From assembly GCA_002368715.1 (NCBI GenBank), contig DFEO01000061.1, positions 1 to 22,989 on the forward strand: a DNA stretch of 22,989 bases. Direction: 5' to 3'. The notes under the pieces were generated by a model. The model was not told where the DNA came from and did no database searches. It was given only the letters and a program-made list of their open reading frames with translations. Below, piece after piece: positions 16,050 to 22,989 of this stretch. Source of the DNA: Ruminococcus sp. UBA3800 (lineage in GTDB: Bacteria; Bacillota; Clostridia; Oscillospirales; Ruminococcaceae). Position 1 is the stretch's first letter, and every line of letters starts with the position of its first letter. A program made the position numbers and the translations under genes.

Positions 16050-16352
16050 ATGAAAAAAACAGCTTTTAAATTGCTTCGTTTTGCTTTTTATGCCACCGGT
16101 GCCGCTGTTATTATGACGCCTACGGCCTATGCCTACATAGACCCGGCAACTACGAGCTATGTGATCCAGATAATTGCCGGAATAGTCATAGCCTGCGGAG
16201 CCGGTATCGGGATCTTCTGGAACAGGATAAGAAGAAAGCTGCGTAAGAAAGACGGTCCGACGGACAAGGCAGCACCCGAGAGAGAAACACAGGGCGGTGT
16301 TTTAACAGCAGAGGATCTTCTCGGAGATGACGATCCCGAGAAAAACAGTTAG
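16050..16352 (+). CDS. Small membrane protein with YIDPATTS motif
   Basis: A 100-residue protein. It has a signal-like N-terminus (KKTAFKLLRFAFY...), a likely cut after TAYA near 28, then YIDPATTSYVIQ, one membrane span, a very basic stretch (RIRRKLRKK) and an acidic tail. Similar small proteins with a YIDPGTGS-type start followed by one span occur beside surface-glycan genes; their function is not known to me. AAAGGTG lies about 11 bases upstream. The following insertase fusion starts 8 bases after the stop, so the two are likely cotranslated; it could be a partner or substrate of that protein. Confidence 0.75.
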   Translation: MKKTAFKLLRFAFYATGAAVIMTPTAYAYIDPATTSYVIQIIAGIVIACGAGIGIFWNRIRRKLRKKDGPTDKAAPERETQGGVLTAEDLLGDDDPEKNS

Positions 16353-16360
16353 GAAAACAA

Positions 16361-18397
16361 ATGTCATATATCATCAATTTTCTGTCCTGGATACTTGGCT
16401 ATGTGATGCGGGGCTGTTACTCGCTTATCGGAAACTATGGCTTGTCTATAATCCTGTTCACACTATTGACTAAGGTCATACTGTTTCCGCTCAGCATCAT
16501 CACTCAGAAAAATTCCATTAAGATGGTGAATCTTCAGCCAAAACTGGATGAGCTAAAAATTAAATATATTGACAACAAGGATAAGTATACTGACGAACAG
16601 GTAGCGCTTTACAAAAAATACAAGTATAATCCGTTTCTGGATATTCTTCCGCTGCTGCTGCAGATACCTATTATTCTTGGACTTATCGGTGTTATATACA
16701 GGCCGCTGAGCTATGTGCTTTCAGTCGGGAGCGAGACCGTGAGCAAGCTCAACAGCTGGCTTGTCAATATAGTCGGGATCTCGGACGCAGGCAGCACCTA
16801 TCAGATCACTATTGCCGAAAAGCTCAGGTCCGGCCTAAAGCCGCCGACAGGTGTCAGCAGAAGCGACATAGACTGTATTCTCGGGTTTGATATGTCTTTT
16901 CTTGGTATCGACCTTGGGAAGACCCCTTCGTTCAAGGGAGATCTTATTCTTCTGATCATCCCCCTCCTGGCCGGTTTGAGCGCCTGGCTGCTGTGCTTTG
17001 CACAGAACAGACTCAATGTTTTGCAGATCGCTCAGGGAAAGCTGAACAGGATCATCACGACTGTGATAATGGTGGCTTTCTCGACCTATTTTGCGTGCAT
17101 CGTTCCTTGCGGAGTCGGGCTTTACTGGATATTCGGAAATCTTTTTGCTATCTTACTGATGGCTGTGACAAACCTTGTGATACCTCCAAAAAAATACGTC
17201 GATTACGACAAGCTTTTAAGAATGAAACAGCAGAAAAAGATCAAGGAGGAAGAATACAGAAAGCACAGAAAAAGAGAGGCTGCTGATTATAAGCGCTTTT
17301 TCTCGAACAAGGATATGCAGCTGATGTTCTACTCCGAATCGAACGGCTTTTTCAAGTATTTCAAGGGTATGATCGGCTATATCTGTGAGCATTCGGATAT
17401 TGTGATACATTATGTTACAAGTGATCCAAACGACAATATCTTTTCTGATGAACGGCCGCAGATAAAACCGTATTATATCGCAAGCGACAGATACCTTATA
17501 CCTCTGTTCATGAAGCTGGAATGCGATATGTGCGTTATGACAATGCCCGATCTTGAAAAGTATCATATAAAGAGATCGCGTGTAAGAAAGGATATAGAAT
17601 ATGTTTTTGCCTGCCACGGTATAGGAAGCATATCGCTGTACCGCAAAGGTGCCCTTGATTGGTTTGACACTATCCTATGTCCCGGAAAAGATCAGTTTGA
17701 TGAGATCAGGGCGTATGAAAAGCTTTATTCAACACAGGAAAAGCTTATTGTTGAAACAGGGTATCCTCTTATCGATTCAATGATCGAGGAATATGAGAGC
17801 CTGGAGCATCCGGAAAATGAAAAGCCGCAGATAATGATAGCTCCATCCTGGCAGCCTGAAAATATAATCGAGCTTTGCGCCGAAAAGCTGCTTGATGAGC
17901 TTTCAAAGTGTGACTATAAGATCATACTTCGGCCTCACCCTCAGCAGGTAAGGCATGAGCCTGAACGTTTTGAGCAGCTGAAGGAAAAATACTCGTCATT
18001 TGATAACATCGAGATACAAACAGATTTTTCCGTGACAAATTCAGTGATGGAATCTGACATTCTGATAACGGACTGGTCAGACATATCCTGGGAATTCGCC
18101 TTTGTGACCAAGCGCCCTGTTGTTTATATCGATACACCTATGAAGATAATGAATACTGATTACGAACAGATAAACATCGACCCGATCAACAGATCGCTCA
18201 GACCGCTGATAGGTAAAGTGGTGGCTCTTGATGACCTTGACAGCATCAGCGAGATCATTGAAAAGATGCTTTCAAACAAGGAGCAATACAGCAGGTCTAT
18301 CGACAATGTGTTCCACGAACATATATACAACATAGGAAAAAGCGCTGACCTTTGCGGAAGATACATAATCAGATCAATAAACAAAAAGAGCAGATAA
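16361..18397 (+). CDS. YidC/Oxa1 insertase domain fused to TagB/TagF-like glycerophosphotransferase
   Basis: A 678-residue fusion with no interruption of the frame. Residues 1-285 are a complete YidC/Oxa1-type domain: GLSIILFTLLTKVILFPL, the charged hairpin around LQPKLDELKIKYI, KYNPFLDILPLLLQIPI, MSFLGIDLGKTPSF, and CGVGLYWIFGNLF. The groove Arg of Gram-positive YidC is Lys here (K38). A basic coiled linker follows (about 285-313). Residues 315-678 match CDP-glycerol:poly(glycerophosphate) glycerophosphotransferases: FACHGIGS with H419, ETGYPLID, LRPHP with H526, and LITDWSDISWEFAF. Both histidines used by TagF are thus present. TagB/TagF enzymes add glycerol phosphate from CDP-glycerol to a lipid-linked chain on the inner membrane face. 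The insertase half would tether the enzyme and may help insert a partner protein; that is inference. Confidence 0.88.
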   Translation: MSYIINFLSWILGYVMRGCYSLIGNYGLSIILFTLLTKVILFPLSIITQKNSIKMVNLQPKLDELKIKYIDNKDKYTDEQVALYKKYKYNPFLDILPLLLQIPIILGLIGVIYRPLSYVLSVGSETVSKLNSWLVNIVGISDAGSTYQITIAEKLRSGLKPPTGVSRSDIDCILGFDMSFLGIDLGKTPSFKGDLILLIIPLLAGLSAWLLCFAQNRLNVLQIAQGKLNRIITTVIMVAFSTYFACIVPCGVGLYWIFGNLFAILLMAVTNLVIPPKKYVDYDKLLRMKQQKKIKEEEYRKHRKREAADYKRFFSNKDMQLMFYSESNGFFKYFKGMIGYICEHSDIVIHYVTSDPNDNIFSDERPQIKPYYIASDRYLIPLFMKLECDMCVMTMPDLEKYHIKRSRVRKDIEYVFACHGIGSISLYRKGALDWFDTILCPGKDQFDEIRAYEKLYSTQEKLIVETGYPLIDSMIEEYESLEHPENEKPQIMIAPSWQPENIIELCAEKLLDELSKCDYKIILRPHPQQVRHEPERFEQLKEKYSSFDNIEIQTDFSVTNSVMESDILITDWSDISWEFAFVTKRPVVYIDTPMKIMNTDYEQINIDPINRSLRPLIGKVVALDDLDSISEIIEKMLSNKEQYSRSIDNVFHEHIYNIGKSADLCGRYIIRSINKKSR

Positions 18398-18405
18398 CAG
18401 CATAT

Positions 18406-18435
18406 CGTCTGCCGTTTTTTGCGGCAGACGGTTTT
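18406..18435 (+). terminator. Stem-loop terminator or attenuator inside the cluster
   Basis: CGTCTGCCG pairs perfectly with CGGCAGACG around a T6-G loop, followed by GTTTT. It lies 8 bases after the stop of the insertase fusion and 39 bases before the next start, where no convincing promoter is visible. Confidence 0.75.
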
Positions 18436-18474
18436 CAGGCCCCGTTGTTCATAATATCAAAGAAGGTGACGTTC

Positions 18475-20232
18475 ATGAACATTGTAGAAGCAGACATATT
18501 GAAAATCATAAAGAAATATGGCTATACAGACCAAAGAAGCCTTTCCTCATCAAGCGGTCATTCTCTGGGTACAGTCAACTGCGCTGTCAAAAAGCTTGTC
18601 AGTGACGGGTATCTTGACTGCGACATGATGCTTACTGATAAGGCAAGTATGCTGCTTGAACGATCAGCCCCGAAAAACGCAGTGATACTTGCTGCCGGAT
18701 ACGGGACCCGTATGATACCGATAAATTACTCTATACCAAAGGCTCTTCTTGAGGTGAACAATGAGCCGCTGATCGAGCGGCAGATAAAACAGCTTAATAA
18801 GGCAGGAATTTTTGACATCTCAATAGTTGTAGGATACCTTAAAGAAGCGATGGAGTATCTTATCGATAAATACGGGGTCAGGCTGATAGTCAATACCGAG
18901 TATTATTCAAAGAATAATCTCCATTCATTGCGCCTTGCTGAAAACATCATTTCAGACACATATATCGTTCCCTGCGATATATGGTGTGAGAATGATCCTT
19001 TTGACAAGTATGAGCTGTATTCATGGTATACCGTAAGTGACAGGAAAGACGCATCAAGCTCAGTCCGTATAAACAGAAAGCACGAGCTTATCAAAGCTGG
19101 CTCAGAAAACGCAGACGCTATGGTAGGTATCGCATATATAACAAAAGAAGATTCTGTCATATTACGACAGCAGCTGGCTGCCCTTGATGACTGCCCCGAC
19201 AACAATGACCTTTTCTGGGAATCGGCACTAATGCAGGACAATAAAATGATCATTCCGGGCAAGCTCGTCAGTTCAAAAGAGTTTATTGAAATAAACACCT
19301 ACGAACAGCTTCAGGAGCTTGACAGCTGTTCTGCGACCCTGCATTCAAAAACGCTTGACAGTCTTGCAAAAATAATGCACGCAAAGCCGAAGGATATAAC
19401 AGGCATACAGCTTCTGAAAAAAGGGATGACCAATCGTTCGTTTGTCTTTTGCTGCTTTGGGAAAAAATACATTATGCGCATCCCCGGAGAAGGCACGAGC
19501 AAACTGATAAACAGGGCTCAGGAAGCCGATGTCTATAAGACTATCTCGGGCAAAGGTCTTTGCGATGACGTTGTGTTCATAGATCCGCAGACAGGCTACA
19601 AGATCACAGAATATATAGAGGGAGCCAGGACCTGCGACCCGAATGATAAGCACGACCTTATAAGGTGTATGAAAAAACTGAGAAGCTTTCACGATCTGAA
19701 GCTCACTGTCAGCCACACATTTGATATCTTCGGGCAGATAAGGTTTTATCAGGAGCTCTGGGGTGGTGCGCCGTCTGTTTTCAAGGACCATACTGAAACT
19801 ACACACTGTGTTTTCTCTTTAAGAAGCTATATAGAATCTCACGCCGAGCCTTTTGTCCTTACACACATTGACGCAGTTGCTGATAACTTTATATTCAGCA
19901 CTCAAAGCGACGGGACCGAACAGCTCCAGCTGACCGACTGGGAATATGCAGGTATGCAGGACCCACATATAGATATTGCGATGTTTTGCATTTACAGCCT
20001 GTTTAACTTAAAACAAACTGATGAACTGATAGATATTTATTTTGAAGGCCGATGCCCAGAAGAAACCAGGATAAAGATCTACTGCTATATATCTGTCTGC
20101 GGACTGCTATGGAGCAACTGGTGCGAGTATAAGCGCCACCTCGGTGTGGAATTCGGCGAGTACTCATTAAAGCAATATCGCTATGCAAAGGACTATTACA
20201 GACTTGCGAAGGAGTTGATGGACAATGAATGA
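18475..20232 (+). CDS. HTH / LicC-like cytidylyltransferase / LicA-like choline kinase fusion
   Basis: A 585-residue three-domain protein. Residues 1-62 form a winged-helix-like module (ADILKIIKKYG ... LGTVNCAVKKLVSDGYL). Residues 67-285 are a nucleotidyltransferase with NAVILAAGYGTRMIPI, KALLEVNNEPLIERQI and the metal-binding region IVPCDIW. Residues 290-585 are a choline/aminoglycoside-kinase-like domain with NRSFVF, the Brenner motif THIDAVADNF (H464, D466, N471) and LTDWEYAG (D488). Together these would phosphorylate choline and activate it as CDP-choline, as LicA and LicC do in phosphocholine decoration of surface polymers. The substrate could also be ethanolamine. The ATG at 18475 with AAGGTG 6 bases upstream is chosen; an upstream in-frame start at 18352 overlaps the previous gene and the terminator. 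It overlaps the next gene by 8 bases. Confidence 0.87.
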   Translation: MNIVEADILKIIKKYGYTDQRSLSSSSGHSLGTVNCAVKKLVSDGYLDCDMMLTDKASMLLERSAPKNAVILAAGYGTRMIPINYSIPKALLEVNNEPLIERQIKQLNKAGIFDISIVVGYLKEAMEYLIDKYGVRLIVNTEYYSKNNLHSLRLAENIISDTYIVPCDIWCENDPFDKYELYSWYTVSDRKDASSSVRINRKHELIKAGSENADAMVGIAYITKEDSVILRQQLAALDDCPDNNDLFWESALMQDNKMIIPGKLVSSKEFIEINTYEQLQELDSCSATLHSKTLDSLAKIMHAKPKDITGIQLLKKGMTNRSFVFCCFGKKYIMRIPGEGTSKLINRAQEADVYKTISGKGLCDDVVFIDPQTGYKITEYIEGARTCDPNDKHDLIRCMKKLRSFHDLKLTVSHTFDIFGQIRFYQELWGGAPSVFKDHTETTHCVFSLRSYIESHAEPFVLTHIDAVADNFIFSTQSDGTEQLQLTDWEYAGMQDPHIDIAMFCIYSLFNLKQTDELIDIYFEGRCPEETRIKIYCYISVCGLLWSNWCEYKRHLGVEFGEYSLKQYRYAKDYYRLAKELMDNE

Positions 20233-20944
20233 GATCAAAAAAGCCGTAATTATGGCAGCAGGAAAAGGAGAACGTCTGCGCCCAATAACTTTGACCACAC
20301 CAAAGCCTTTGATCTGTGTGAACGGTAAATGCATGATCGAGACCGTTATAAACGGCTTGATGGAAAACGAGATTTCTGATATATGTGTTGTTGTTGGTCA
20401 TCTCGGCGAGCAGTTTACGAAGCTTAAACAAAAATATCCCGACCTGACGCTGATACAAAACCGATATTATGAAAGCTGCAACAATATTTCCTCCTTGTAT
20501 TCAGCCAAGGAATTTCTCGATGACTGTGTGATGCTGATAGACGGAGATCAAATGATAAATGACCCGTCTATACTCGGCAGAAGCTTTGACCGCTCGGGAT
20601 ACACGGCTGCTTGGACAGACAGCTACACGAATGAATGGCTCATGACACTGACAGATGATATAGTTTCCGGCTGCTCCCGAAACGGCGGAAAGCACGGCTG
20701 GCAGCTGTACGGTGTTTCACGCTGGACAAAGGAAGATGCAAAGAAATTAAGAACACACACGATCCTTGAGTTTGAGACTAAACAGAACAAGGATATTTAT
20801 TGGGACGATATACCTATGTTTTTGCACAGCAGCGAATATGAGCTGGGGATATCAAAAATCAAAGGAAATGAGATAAGAGAGATCGACACGATCGCAGAGC
20901 TTGCAGCAGCCGATCCAAAATACTCGGAATATATAAAGGACTAA
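20225..20944 (+). CDS. licC: Second LicC-like nucleotidyltransferase
   Basis: A 239-residue single-domain sugar-phosphate/choline-phosphate nucleotidyltransferase. The nucleotide-binding signature is AVIMAAGKGERLRPIT, followed by TPKPLICVNGKCMIE, VVVGHLGEQF and the metal-binding Asp in MLIDGDQMI; WDDIPMF near the end may supply the second metal ligand. The length and the NISSLYSAKEFL stretch fit LicC-type CTP:phosphocholine cytidylyltransferases. It overlaps the preceding kinase fusion by 8 bases, with GAAGGAG 10 bases before the ATG, and the transporter gene starts 5 bases after its stop. Why two cytidylyltransferases occur side by side is unclear; they may have different substrates, for example choline phosphate and ethanolamine or glycerol phosphate. 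Confidence 0.82.
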   Translation: MNEIKKAVIMAAGKGERLRPITLTTPKPLICVNGKCMIETVINGLMENEISDICVVVGHLGEQFTKLKQKYPDLTLIQNRYYESCNNISSLYSAKEFLDDCVMLIDGDQMINDPSILGRSFDRSGYTAAWTDSYTNEWLMTLTDDIVSGCSRNGGKHGWQLYGVSRWTKEDAKKLRTHTILEFETKQNKDIYWDDIPMFLHSSEYELGISKIKGNEIREIDTIAELAAADPKYSEYIKD

Positions 20945-20949
20945 CTGAT

Positions 20950-22515
20950 ATGAATAATGAACGAACGAATAAAAACAGGATCGACTGGATCATAACATTT
21001 GTTCCGCTCACCGCAGTGATCGGGATATCCATACTGTTTTTTGTATTCCCTAAGGGAGCAAATCATGTTTTGTCTAAAATAAGGTTTTTCTTTGGCGATA
21101 CGATGGGCGCATACTATCTGGTAATAGGACTGGGCTTCTTGATCCTTTCGGTATTGCTCTCGGTATCAAAATGCGGAGATATAGTTCTTGGGGCGCCGAA
21201 CGAAAAACCTAAATACTCCTTTTTTTCATGGGGAGCAATGATGTTCACCTGCGGTCTGGCAGCAGATATCCTCTTCTACTCTTTCTCAGAATGGGTGATG
21301 TATTCTGCCGAACCACATATCGAACAGATGGGGGGTGTGCAGGACTGGGCAGAGACCTATGCACTTTTTCACTGGAGCTTTATCCCATGGTCGTTTTACC
21401 TCGTACTGGCTGCCGCATTCGGCTTTATGATACACGTCAGAAAAAGAACAAGACAACGATACTCTGAAGCCTGCCGTCCTCTTCTTGGAAAGCGCACTGA
21501 CGGGATAACCGGAAGGCTGATCGACCTGCTAGCTGTGTTTGCACTGATCGCAGGCACAGCCACTACCTTCAGTGTTGCGACACCTCTTATGGCAAGTATG
21601 ATATCAAAGCTGTTCGGGATAACTCTCAGCAGACGTGCGGTAACTGTTATCATCCTGCTTATCACCTGTGCTGTATACACTTACTCACTGATGCATGGAC
21701 TTAAAGGGATAAGCATCCTTGCAAAGGTGTGCATATATCTTTTCTTCGGGCTGCTTCTTTTTGTTCTGCTTTTCGGAGGACAGACAAAGTATATAGTAGA
21801 AACGGGCCTTTCATCGTTTGGAAAAATGATAGGAAACTTTTTTGAATTATCGACTTATACTGACCCGACACGAAAAGACAGCTTTGCACAAAACTGGACT
21901 ATATACTACTGGGCATACTGGATGGTCTGGTGCGTTGCAGCTCCATTCTTTATAGGAAGCATCTCCCGTGGAAGAACAGTGCGCCAGCTGATCCTGGGAG
22001 GTTACATATTTGGAACAGGCTCAACTCTTGTAAGTTTCTTTGTTCTCGGCGGCGAAGGAATGGGGATGCAGATGAGCGGCAAGGCAGAACTGATCGAAGC
22101 ATACGGTAAGAATGGAGATATTTACGAGATCATAATAGATCTGATAGATAAAATGCCGTTCTCAACACTTATAATTATCCTTGTGCTGCTGACAATGATC
22201 GCCTTTTATGCGACATCGTTCGACTCGATAGCGCTGATAGCCTCGTGTTACAGCAGCAGAAAGCTTAACAGCGATGAACATCCGCATAAAGCGATCCAGC
22301 TCTTGTGGTGCATTCTTCTGATACTTCTGCCAATAGCTCTTGTCTTTTCTGAAAGCTCGATGAGCAATTTACAGACCGTCAGCATAGTGGCCGCATTCCC
22401 GATAGGTATCGTTATGGTTTTGATCGCAGCAAGCTTTATAAAAGATTCAAAAAACTATTTGAAACATAAAGGACCAGGTTTATCAACTCCCGAAAACCAA
22501 CAGGAAACAGAGTGA
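20950..22515 (+). CDS. BCCT-family choline/betaine/carnitine-type transporter
   Basis: A 521-residue membrane protein with about twelve spans, the usual size for the family. The BCCT signature is clear in IYYWAYWMVWCVAAPFFIG followed by SISRGRTVRQLILG, with the tryptophan-rich substrate box, and TSFDSIALIAS lies in a late span. The early glycine loop that reads GMGIG in sodium-coupled betaine carriers such as BetP is GLAAD here, so the coupling may differ. Given the kinase and cytidylyltransferases directly upstream, I infer it supplies choline, taking the place that LicB has in Haemophilus. AAAGGA lies 9 bases before the ATG. It is the last gene of the cluster. Confidence 0.9.
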   Translation: MNNERTNKNRIDWIITFVPLTAVIGISILFFVFPKGANHVLSKIRFFFGDTMGAYYLVIGLGFLILSVLLSVSKCGDIVLGAPNEKPKYSFFSWGAMMFTCGLAADILFYSFSEWVMYSAEPHIEQMGGVQDWAETYALFHWSFIPWSFYLVLAAAFGFMIHVRKRTRQRYSEACRPLLGKRTDGITGRLIDLLAVFALIAGTATTFSVATPLMASMISKLFGITLSRRAVTVIILLITCAVYTYSLMHGLKGISILAKVCIYLFFGLLLFVLLFGGQTKYIVETGLSSFGKMIGNFFELSTYTDPTRKDSFAQNWTIYYWAYWMVWCVAAPFFIGSISRGRTVRQLILGGYIFGTGSTLVSFFVLGGEGMGMQMSGKAELIEAYGKNGDIYEIIIDLIDKMPFSTLIIILVLLTMIAFYATSFDSIALIASCYSSRKLNSDEHPHKAIQLLWCILLILLPIALVFSESSMSNLQTVSIVAAFPIGIVMVLIAASFIKDSKNYLKHKGPGLSTPENQQETE

Positions 22516-22524
22516 GCAAATTTA

Positions 22525-22575
22525 AATGACCACAAACAAAACCACTTGCAAAAGCGTGTTTAGTTTGTGGTCATT
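22525..22575 (+). terminator. Terminator at the end of the cluster
   Basis: AATGACCACAAAC pairs perfectly with GTTTGTGGTCATT around a 25-base loop that can itself pair in part, followed by GTTTT. It begins 9 bases after the transporter stop. Confidence 0.78.
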
Positions 22576-22722
22576 GTTTTACTTGCCAAAAGCTGTTATT
22601 CCGAGCTTTCGGATAGGCATCGTAACAGCCCGGGAACAGGACAATGAGCTCTGTATCACCACGCTGAAAATGTATAACAACTGCGTGCTGATAAGATATA
22701 ATAAATAAGGGCAGTCAAGTAA
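22576..22722. other. Region without an intact gene
   Basis: A short open frame ends at 22708 (about the last 35 residues: ... IGIVTAREQDNEL ... LIRYNK) but has no start of its own outside the terminator stem and no ribosome binding site. It may be a decayed gene end. I recognise nothing else here. Confidence 0.35.
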
Positions 22723-22926
22723 AAATGGCAAGAGGAAAACACCGTTTCAGGCCGTGCAACAGGAACAGATCAGATCATCGCATCTGTTATTATTGAAGCC
22801 GAACAGGCTGACTCTGTACTAACAGTCAGAAATACATCTGGAAATGCTGCTGCCCTTACGATCACTCCCCTTGCAGGAGGAACACGTCCTGTTTCAGCTC
22901 ATCTTGTGATCCAGCAACTGGTATAA
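22723..22926 (+). pseudogene. 3' remnant of a collagen-like (BclA-type) surface protein
   Basis: An open frame of 67 codons beginning just after an in-frame stop (TAA at 22720) and having no usable start. Its translation contains NTVSGRATGTDQIIASVI, VLTVRNTSGNAAALTITPL and ends RPVSAHLVIQQLV. This strongly resembles the C-terminal domain that closes collagen-like repeat proteins of exosporium or cell surface in Firmicutes. The collagen repeats and N-terminus are absent, so the piece appears to be left from a deletion or recombination. The family call is from memory of the motif and was not searched. Confidence 0.6.
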
Positions 22927-22989
22927 TTAACGTTAAAATATGTCCGAGAGTAAGTCATGACAATGAAAAAAGTCCGCAGATGCATTATC

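Noticed and set aside
22526..22708. Open frame of 60 codons after the transporter
   Set aside because: Its ATG is inside the terminator stem, there is no ribosome binding site and no recognisable family. At most the end of a decayed gene.
22957..22989. Possible new gene start (ATG at 22957 or 22963) at the window edge
   Set aside because: Only about ten codons are visible and no good ribosome binding site precedes them, so it cannot be judged.

Overview
The window looks like a chromosome segment of a Gram-positive anaerobe of the Clostridia, most likely a Ruminococcus or close relative in the Oscillospiraceae. This is an inference. It rests on the ffh-rpsP-khpA order, strong AGGAGG-type ribosome binding sites, a secreted family-5 glycoside hydrolase with Ser/Thr-rich linkers, and the style of the surface proteins. 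No rRNA, tRNA, CRISPR array, transposase or phage gene was seen.

Bases 1-1950 hold a housekeeping operon on the + strand: ffh (5' end cut off by the window), rpsP and khpA, ending at a clear terminator. The two gaps between these genes carry strong inverted repeats. Bases 1990-5730 hold one very large membrane signalling protein. It joins an ECF-transporter-like S domain, an external beta-propeller with a Y_Y_Y domain, and a cytoplasmic HD-GYP phosphodiesterase domain. Bases 5755-8306 hold a two-gene + strand unit: a beta-lactamase-like serine hydrolase, then a membrane-anchored zinc-ribbon protein whose outer domain has the His-Gly and Ala-Cys signatures of a caspase/CHAT-type peptidase. A bidirectional terminator separates this from a convergent - strand pair (8317-10100): a PrsW-like membrane protease with a Q/Y-rich tail and zinc ribbon, and tcdA, joined by a TGATG overlap. 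Bases 10312-13261 hold two secreted, C-terminally membrane-anchored proteins: a GH5 endoglucanase-like enzyme and a protein of unknown function. ruvX follows.

Bases 13843-22575 form the most interesting part. Six genes on one strand look like a pathway that builds a phosphocholine-decorated, teichoic-acid-like surface polymer. They encode a multi-span alkaline-phosphatase-superfamily phosphotransferase, a small membrane protein, a fusion of a complete YidC/Oxa1 insertase domain to a TagB/TagF-like glycerophosphotransferase, a three-domain helix-turn-helix/LicC-like cytidylyltransferase/LicA-like choline kinase, a second LicC-like nucleotidyltransferase, and a BCCT-family choline/betaine-type transporter. 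Together they would import choline, phosphorylate it, activate it as CDP-choline, and assemble or decorate a polymer at the membrane. No LicD-type phosphocholine transferase is visible in the window.

After the terminator at about 22575 the sequence holds no intact gene. It contains a 3' remnant that resembles the C-terminal domain of collagen-like (BclA-type) surface proteins.

Six well-formed promoters were found. All have a 17-base spacer and a TG-extended -10 element.
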